From NCBI GenBank assembly GCA_946885545.1, contig CAMPGP010000055.1:1-10295 (forward strand): a DNA stretch of 10,295 bases, given 5' to 3'. The notes under the pieces were generated by a model that saw only the letters and a program-made list of their open reading frames with translations, had not been told where the DNA came from and did not search any database. The first letter of the stretch is position 1; each line of letters opens with the position of its first letter. Shown in pieces: positions 6,200-10,295 of this stretch. Both the position numbers and the translations under genes were made by a program. The stretch comes from an uncultured Altererythrobacter sp. (GTDB lineage: Bacteria; Pseudomonadota; Alphaproteobacteria; Sphingomonadales; Sphingomonadaceae).

Positions 6200-7092
6200 G
6201 CGGCCGCCTTGCTCGCCGCCGCCGTGGCGTCATGCCGTGCCCGCTTGGCGATTTCCTCGGGCCAGTGGAGCAGTTCCATCCGCCCGTCGAAGTGCTCGAC
6301 CAGCGCGTTGCATCCTTCGACCCAGTCGCCGTCGTTGTAGTATTCGATGTTCTTCCCTTCGTGCGCGAACGCGCGGATCTCGGCGGTGTGGATGTGGCCG
6401 CACACGACGCCGTCGACCCCGCGCTCGCCCGCGGCGCGCGCGACGACTTCCTCGTAACGGCCGATGAACTCGACCGCGTTCTTGACCTTGTGCTTGGCGA
6501 CCTTACTCAGCGACCAGTAGGGCAGGCCCAGCGCGGTGCGCGCCATGTTGACCCACCGGTTGAGCCCCATGAGCACGTGATAGAGCGCGTCTCCAACGAC
6601 CGCGAGCCACCGGTGCGCCAGCATGACCGCGTCGAACTCGTCGCCGTGAAGCACCATCAGGCGCCGTCCGTCGGCCGTGTCATGGAAGGCCGCGCGGCGG
6701 ATCTCGACCCCGCCGAAGTCCATGCCCGAGAACGGACGCAGCATCTCGTCGTGGTTGCCGGGGATGTAGACGATCCGCGTCCCGCGCTTGGCCCGCTTGA
6801 GCACGCGCCAGACAACGTCGTTGTGCTCGGCGGGCCAGTAGTGCTTCTTCTTCAGTCGCCAGCCGTCGATGATGTCGCCGACGAGGTACATCGTCTCGCT
6901 GTCGGTATGGTCGAGAAAGTCGATCAGCAGCGCCGCGTTGCAACCCTTGGTGCCGAGATGGACGTCGCTGATCCAGATCGTGCGATAGCGCCGCCGCTCG
7001 CCGTCCTCGGGCTCGGGGATCGCGCTGCGCACGGGCGGAAAGGTCGCCACGTTAGCCAGTTCGGCCAGATCGCCTGGAAGCATGGGGTTCAT
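6196..7092 (-). CDS. PlcP/LpxH-like metallophosphoesterase (probable phospholipase C)
   Basis: Calcineurin-like dinuclear metal phosphoesterase. Automated annotation often names this group UDP-2,3-diacylglucosamine diphosphatase (LpxH), but the same group holds PlcP, which removes the phospho-headgroup of membrane phospholipids to give diacylglycerol. In 298 residues the metal motifs are all present: SDVHLG (42-47), GDIIDGW (72-78), GNHDE (112-116), LHGDEFD (148-154) and GHIHT (232-236), then NDGDWVEGCNALVE (253-266). A non-conserved 36-residue leader precedes the domain; there is no signal peptide. The ATG at 7092 has GAGGG seven bases upstream, favouring it over Met4. The product's partner gene, the glycosyltransferase, overlaps by 4 bases. 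PhoB-like half-sites lie 51 bases upstream. The PlcP reading rests on this context; an LpxH-like role cannot be excluded from motifs alone. Confidence 0.88.
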   Translation of the reverse strand: MNPMLPGDLAELANVATFPPVRSAIPEPEDGERRRYRTIWISDVHLGTKGCNAALLIDFLDHTDSETMYLVGDIIDGWRLKKKHYWPAEHNDVVWRVLKRAKRGTRIVYIPGNHDEMLRPFSGMDFGGVEIRRAAFHDTADGRRLMVLHGDEFDAVMLAHRWLAVVGDALYHVLMGLNRWVNMARTALGLPYWSLSKVAKHKVKNAVEFIGRYEEVVARAAGERGVDGVVCGHIHTAEIRAFAHEGKNIEYYNDGDWVEGCNALVEHFDGRMELLHWPEEIAKRARHDATAAASKAAA

Positions 7093-7143
7093 CGCCGGAC
7101 CCTCGCGAGCAGTTGCACTCGCGGCAATCCATGGCAGGCGATT

Positions 7144-7183
7144 GTTACAGGCGATTCACAGCGCGGTGACGGTTCGGCGACAA
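7144..7183 (-). promoter_or_regulatory. Tandem Pho box: four PhoB-like half-sites in 11-bp phase
   Basis: On the minus strand, 7-bp half-sites resembling CTGTCAT start at 7183 (TTGTCGC), 7172 (CCGTCAC), 7161 (CTGTGAA) and 7150 (CTGTAAC), each separated by exactly four bases. They match the consensus at 4, 5, 5 and 5 of 7 positions. The Pho-box layout is two such 7-mers with a 4-base spacer; here it occurs twice in a row. The last half-site ends 51 bases before the phosphoesterase start codon. No good -10 is obvious at the expected distance, as is common for activator-dependent promoters. Confidence 0.6.
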
Positions 7184-7185
7184 GC

Positions 7186-7203
7186 GTGACGGTTACGCGT
7201 CAC
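7186..7203. repeat. Inverted repeat at the glutathione S-transferase stop codon
   Basis: GTGACG (7186-7191) and CGTCAC (7198-7203) are reverse complements with the six-base loop GTTACG. The element covers the GST stop codon and adjoins the PhoB-like sites. There is no T-run, so it is a weak terminator candidate at best, or part of a protein-binding site. Confidence 0.35.
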
Positions 7204-7826
7204 TCCATCGCCACGTATCGGTCGAGCGCCGCCACGCGCGCGAGCCAATCGCAGACGCGCGGATAGTCGCCCAGCGCGAAGCCGCCTTCGCCCGCGACGT
7301 GGGTGTAGGCATAGAGCGCTATGTCGGCGAGCGTCACCATATCACCCACGAACCAGTCTCTGGTCGCGAGATGGCCATCCATCAGCCGCAGCGCCTCCTG
7401 CCCCGCGATCCGCTTGGGCATGATCTGCGCCCACTGGTGCTCGGTGAGATTGTCCTCGCCCAGAAACCGCAGCCAGAAGCGCAGCGTCGCCACGTTGGGC
7501 TCGTGGTTGTATTGTTCGAAGAACATCCAGCGCAGCATGTCGGCACGGTCGAAGCGACCGCCGGGAATCAGCGCGCTGCCCTCGGCCAGATACCAGCAGG
7601 CGGCGTTGCTTTCCGGCAAATAGCGCGCGCCGCTGCCGGTGCCGATCTCCAGCACCGGAATGCGCCCGTTTCCGTTGACCCGCGCGCGGAATTCCTCGGT
7701 CCGCGTCTCGCCGGCCATGATGTCGTAGCGCCGCAGTTCGAGCGGTACGCCGAGCAGTGCGGCGGTCAGCCTGATCTTGTAGCAGTTGCCGCTGCGCGGG
7801 TCTTCGTGGAGGGTGAGCGTTTCCAT
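7200..7826 (-). CDS. Glutathione S-transferase family protein
   Basis: Cytosolic 208-residue protein with the usual two domains: an N-terminal thioredoxin-like half (1 to about 80) and an all-helical C-terminal half. The glutathione site is recognisable: RSGNCYKIRL (11-20), the cis-proline segment GRIPVLE (54-60) and the PESNA gamma-glutamyl-binding motif (71-75). The C-terminal N-capping motif appears as TLADIALYAYTHVA (165-178). Such proteins conjugate glutathione to electrophiles or reduce peroxides; the substrate cannot be told from sequence. The start ATG has AAGG about four bases upstream. The gene follows the quinone oxidoreductase gene with a 22-base gap, so the two are probably one transcript with a shared role in handling electrophiles or quinones (inference). 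Confidence 0.92.
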   Translation of the reverse strand: METLTLHEDPRSGNCYKIRLTAALLGVPLELRRYDIMAGETRTEEFRARVNGNGRIPVLEIGTGSGARYLPESNAACWYLAEGSALIPGGRFDRADMLRWMFFEQYNHEPNVATLRFWLRFLGEDNLTEHQWAQIMPKRIAGQEALRLMDGHLATRDWFVGDMVTLADIALYAYTHVAGEGGFALGDYPRVCDWLARVAALDRYVAME

Positions 7827-7848
7827 AGCGCCTTCGTGCGATGGAGCG

Positions 7849-8871
7849 TCAGTCGCCCGCCACTTCTAGCACGATCTTGCCCACGTGGTCGCCTGTTTCC
7901 ATGTACGCATGCGCGGCCGCCGCCTCGGCGAGCGGGAAGCTCCGGTCCATCACCGGGCGCAGGGTGCCGGCCTCGAACAGCGGCCAGGCATTGCTCTCGA
8001 TTTCGCCCGCGAGCAGGGTCTTGAATGCGTCGGAACGCGGGCGCAGCGTCGATCCGGTCATCGTGTAACGGCGCGTCATGACCACCGCCATGTTGATCTC
8101 CGCCTTCGCCCCGCCGAGTACCGCGATCGTGACGTGGCGCCCATCCATCGCCATGCATTTCATGTTGCGTGCGACATAGTCGCCCGAGACCATGTCGAGC
8201 ACGACTTCCGCGCCCTTGCCGCCGGTAAAGTCGAGCACCGCCTCGACGAAGTCCTGCTCGCGATAGTTGATTGACAGGTCGGCGCCGAGGTTGCGCGAAG
8301 CGGCGCACTTGGCGTCGTCGCCGCAGGTCGTGATCACCGTGAGCCCGAAAGTCTTGGCGAGCATCGTCGCCATCGTCCCGATCCCGCTGGTGCCGCCGTG
8401 GATCAGCAGCGTCTCGCCCTCGGTCGCCCAGCCGCGCTCGAACACGTTGTGCCACACCGTGAACAGCGTCTCGGGGATCGCGGCGGCTTCGGCCATCGGC
8501 ATGCCGTCGGGCACGGGCAGGCAGTGTCCGATGTGCGCCAGGCAGTATTCGGCATAGCCTCCGCCCGAGACCAGCGCGCAGTAGCGCTCGCCGATATATT
8601 CGCGCGGCAATCCATCGCCTACCGCGACGATCGTGCCCGACACCTCGAGCCCCGGCAGCGGCGAGGCGCCCGGCGGCGGCGGATAGAGCCCCTGCCGCTG
8701 TGCGACATCGGGCCGGTTGACCCCCGCATAGGAGACGCGGAGCAGGACCTGACCTTCACCCGGTTGCGGCACGGACACGGTTTCCGGCCGCAAGACCTCG
8801 GGCCCGCCCGGCGCATCGAAACCGATAGCGGTCATGTTTTCGGGCACTTGCGCTGAAATCCGGCCGTCCAT
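7849..8871 (-). CDS. NAD(P)H-quinone oxidoreductase, PIG3 type (zinc-free MDR)
   Basis: Medium-chain dehydrogenase/reductase of the quinone oxidoreductase group, predicted to reduce quinones or other reactive carbonyls with NADPH in the cytoplasm. Counting from ATG 8871 the protein has 340 residues: the GroES-like substrate domain with YAGVNRPDVAQRQG (48-61) and PGLEVSG (73-79), and the Rossmann domain with the nucleotide loop HGGTSGIG (158-165). The GLYPPPPGASPLPGLE stretch is typical of the PIG3 (TP53I3-like) subfamily. The structural and catalytic zinc ligands of alcohol dehydrogenases are absent, as expected. I chose ATG 8871 because an AGGGGG run lies about six bases upstream; Met at 8835 would give 328 residues, and GTG 8910 is unlikely. 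The gene is divergent from DUF1192 and leads into the glutathione S-transferase gene. Confidence 0.92.
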   Translation of the reverse strand: MDGRISAQVPENMTAIGFDAPGGPEVLRPETVSVPQPGEGQVLLRVSYAGVNRPDVAQRQGLYPPPPGASPLPGLEVSGTIVAVGDGLPREYIGERYCALVSGGGYAEYCLAHIGHCLPVPDGMPMAEAAAIPETLFTVWHNVFERGWATEGETLLIHGGTSGIGTMATMLAKTFGLTVITTCGDDAKCAASRNLGADLSINYREQDFVEAVLDFTGGKGAEVVLDMVSGDYVARNMKCMAMDGRHVTIAVLGGAKAEINMAVVMTRRYTMTGSTLRPRSDAFKTLLAGEIESNAWPLFEAGTLRPVMDRSFPLAEAAAAHAYMETGDHVGKIVLEVAGD

Positions 8872-8926
8872 TCGCATTCCCCCTGTGGCGTTGCCGTCAC
8901 GCTCGCGCACCTAACGCGCTGGGCCA

Positions 8927-8956
8927 TTGACAGCAAGCACGGCGGCTTGCGACATT
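8927..8956 (+). promoter_or_regulatory. Candidate sigma-70 promoter with dyad in the spacer, before DUF1192
   Basis: A perfect -35 TTGACA lies at 8927-8932, with a weak -10 (GACATT, 8951-8956, three of six) 18 bases later. The spacer is largely filled by an inverted repeat, GCAAGC (8933-8938) and GCTTGC (8945-8950) around six bases. Transcription would begin near the DUF1192 ATG at 8964, suggesting a leaderless or very short-leader message, and fits the lack of a ribosome binding site. Confidence 0.45.
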
Positions 8957-8963
8957 GTGCGTG

Positions 8964-9167
8964 ATGGAAGAGGACGACCGTCCACGCCCGCGGGGCGACG
9001 CTGCGAGCAAGCTCGCTGCGGAGGATCTTTCGCCCTATTCGCAGGACGAGCTGGCGGAACGCGTTTCGCTGCTCGAGCGCGAGATCGCGCGGGTCGAGAA
9101 GCACCGGCTCACCGCGGCGGCGCACAGGGATGCGGCGGATTCGCTGTTCCGAAAGCAGGAGCCGTGA
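8964..9167 (+). CDS. DUF1192 family small protein
   Basis: A 67-residue protein of the DUF1192 family, small proteins widespread in alphaproteobacteria and of unknown function. It shows the family signature EDLSPYSQDELAER (20-33) followed by a helix with heptad-like leucines and isoleucines (RVSLLEREIARVEKHR, 33-48) that may form a coiled coil, and a polar, alanine-rich end. There is no signal peptide or membrane segment. I chose ATG 8964; a TTG at 8955 in frame is a poorer choice. No ribosome binding site is visible. It stands alone between the divergent oxidoreductase gene and clpA, with 110 bases before the clpA start. Confidence 0.88.
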   Translation: MEEDDRPRPRGDAASKLAAEDLSPYSQDELAERVSLLEREIARVEKHRLTAAAHRDAADSLFRKQEP

Positions 9168-9178
9168 CCGGCGCCGTT

Positions 9179-9205
9179 CTCAAACCGGACGGCGGCCCCC
9201 ATATA
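9179..9205 (+). promoter_or_regulatory. Candidate heat-shock (RpoH) promoter of clpA
   Basis: CCCATATA at 9198-9205 fits the RpoH -10 consensus CCCATNTA fully. Thirteen bases upstream, CTCAAA (9179-9184) matches the -35 CTTGAA at four of six positions. The site lies about 73 bases before the clpA ATG, just after the DUF1192 stop. Clp ATPase genes are often under heat-shock control in alphaproteobacteria, which supports the reading, but the -35 is weak. Confidence 0.42.
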
Positions 9206-9277
9206 GCTCTGGTTAACCGTGCGCGCGCATACTTCCCCGCAAGGGACACCACGCACATTCCCACGAAAGACCACTAG

Positions 9278-10295
9278 ATGCCCAGTTTCGCCCAGAACCT
9301 CGAAAAGACCCTCCACGCAGCGCTCGCCGGCGCGAGCGAGCGGCGGCACGAATATGCCACGCTCGAGCACCTGCTGCTCGCGCTGGTCGACGACGAGGAT
9401 GCTGCGCAGGTGATGGCCGCCTGCGGGGTCGACATCGACGAACTGGGCGAGGCGGTGCGCCAGTATCTCGATCAGGAATACCAGTCGCTGAAGACCGAGG
9501 ACGACGGCGATCCGCAGCCGACCGCGGGCTTCCAGCGCGTGATACAGCGCGCGATCCTGCACGTGCAATCCAGCGGCAAGGACACCGTCACCGGCGCCAA
9601 TGTGCTGGTCGCGCTGTTCTCCGAACGCGACAGCTACGCGGTCTATTTCCTTCAGCAGCAGGACATGAGTCGGCTGGATGCGGTCAGCTACATCAGCCAC
9701 GGCATCGGCAAGGGCGGCAAGCAGCTCGAGAGCCGCAATCCGCAAGGCGCAGAGGACGGCGCGAAGGCCGACGAGAAGCCTGACAACAAGAAGGAAACAG
9801 CGCTCGACCAGTTCACGGTCAACCTCAACGCCAAGGCGGAAGCCGGCAAGGTCGATCCGCTGATCGGCCGCGGGCCGGAAGTCGACCGGACCATCCAGAT
9901 CCTCTGCCGCCGGTCGAAGAACAACCCGCTCTACGTGGGCGATCCCGGCGTCGGCAAGACGGCGATCGCCGAGGGCCTCGCGCGCAAGATCGTCGAGGGG
10001 GAAGTGCCCGAAGTGCTACTCGACGCGGTGATCTATTCGCTCGACATGGGCGCGCTGCTCGCGGGCACGCGCTATCGCGGCGACTTCGAGGAACGGCTGA
10101 AGCAGGTCGTCAACGAGCTCGAGGGCATGCCCGAGGCGGTGCTGTTCATCGACGAGATCCACACGGTGATCGGCGCGGGGGCGACCAGCGGCGGGGCGAT
10201 GGACGCCTCGAATTTGCTCAAGCCGGCACTGTCGAGCGGTGCGATCCGCTGCATCGGCTCGACCACCTACAAGGAATTCCGCAACCACTTCGAGA
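9278..10295 (+). CDS. clpA: ClpA, ATP-dependent Clp protease ATPase subunit (cut by window end)
   Basis: AAA+ unfoldase that feeds substrates to the ClpP peptidase in the cytoplasm. The first 339 residues are present and the frame is still open at the window end, so over half the protein (normally about 750-780 residues) lies beyond it. Visible parts: the Clp N-domain with its two repeats (about 2-145, [26 protein letters not shown] being typical of ClpA), a polar charged linker (about 146-178), and the first AAA+ module with [18 protein letters not shown] (195-212), Walker A GDPGVGKT (221-228), [12 protein letters not shown] (263-274) and Walker B VLFIDEIH (288-295). The ATG at 9278 fits the family N-terminus [12 protein letters not shown]; its ribosome binding site is weak. 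The usual upstream partner clpS is not between 9168 and 9277, so the adaptor must be encoded elsewhere or be missing. Confidence 0.95.
   Translation, partial: MPSFAQNLEKTLHAALAGASERRHEYATLEHLLLALVDDEDAAQVMAACGVDIDELGEAVRQYLDQEYQSLKTEDDGDPQPTAGFQRVIQRAILHVQSSGKDTVTGANVLVALFSERDSYAVYFLQQQDMSRLDAVSYISHGIGKGGKQLESRNPQGAEDGAKADEKPDNKKETALDQFTVNLNAKAEAGKVDPLIGRGPEVDRTIQILCRRSKNNPLYVGDPGVGKTAIAEGLARKIVEGEVPEVLLDAVIYSLDMGALLAGTRYRGDFEERLKQVVNELEGMPEAVLFIDEIHTVIGAGATSGGAMDASNLLKPALSSGAIRCIGSTTYKEFRNHFE

Noticed and set aside
8872..8910. Longer oxidoreductase start at GTG 8910
   Set aside because: The AGGGGG run is correctly placed for ATG 8871, and the family N-terminus needs no extension.
9211..9218. 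GGTTAACC as a CtrA binding site before clpA
   Set aside because: Only one TTAA half is present; there is no second half at the required seven-base spacing.
1..10295. CRISPR array, tRNA or rRNA gene, insertion sequence or prophage
   Set aside because: I found no regularly spaced repeats, no tRNA-like cloverleaf, no transposase or integrase motifs and no shift in base composition; the region is ordinary chromosomal backbone.

Overview
The window looks like chromosomal DNA of an alphaproteobacterium, most likely a sphingomonad of the Erythrobacteraceae. Evidence: high GC throughout, a TrcR (DUF1013) gene, a DUF1192 gene, and protein wording typical of that group in NadD, the M23 peptidase and the acyl-CoA ligase. 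It is a densely coded housekeeping region. I see no insertion sequence, phage gene, tRNA, rRNA or CRISPR array. The placement is inferred from recognising families; no search was run.

Layout, left to right. (1) nadD on the minus strand; its stop overlaps an ATGATG that probably starts the next gene (rsfS in relatives) outside the window. (2) A 280-bp divergent intergenic region with seven GANTC sites within 108 bp. (3) On the plus strand, an inner-membrane M23 peptidase overlapping a bactofilin gene: a cytoskeleton plus wall-hydrolase pair. (4) On the minus strand, a long-chain acyl-CoA ligase whose start codon lies inside a near-perfect hairpin, preceded by trcR. (5) On the minus strand, a two-gene unit: a PlcP/LpxH-like metallophosphoesterase and a GT4 glycosyltransferase overlapping by ATGA, ended by a good intrinsic terminator and preceded by four PhoB-like half-sites in exact 11-bp phase. 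(6) On the minus strand, a PIG3-type quinone oxidoreductase followed by a glutathione S-transferase. (7) On the plus strand, a small DUF1192 protein and then clpA, cut by the window end.

The most interesting reading is region 5. A PlcP-type phospholipase C frees diacylglycerol from phospholipid and a GT4 enzyme glycosylates it, the known route by which bacteria replace phospholipids with glycolipids under phosphate starvation. Here the pair sits behind what looks like a tandem Pho box. The second is a possible cell-cycle theme: a CcrM-type methylation-site cluster ahead of the M23-bactofilin pair, with the cell-cycle regulator trcR nearby. The third is the hairpin over the acyl-CoA ligase start. 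All regulatory readings come from sequence pattern and are unproven.
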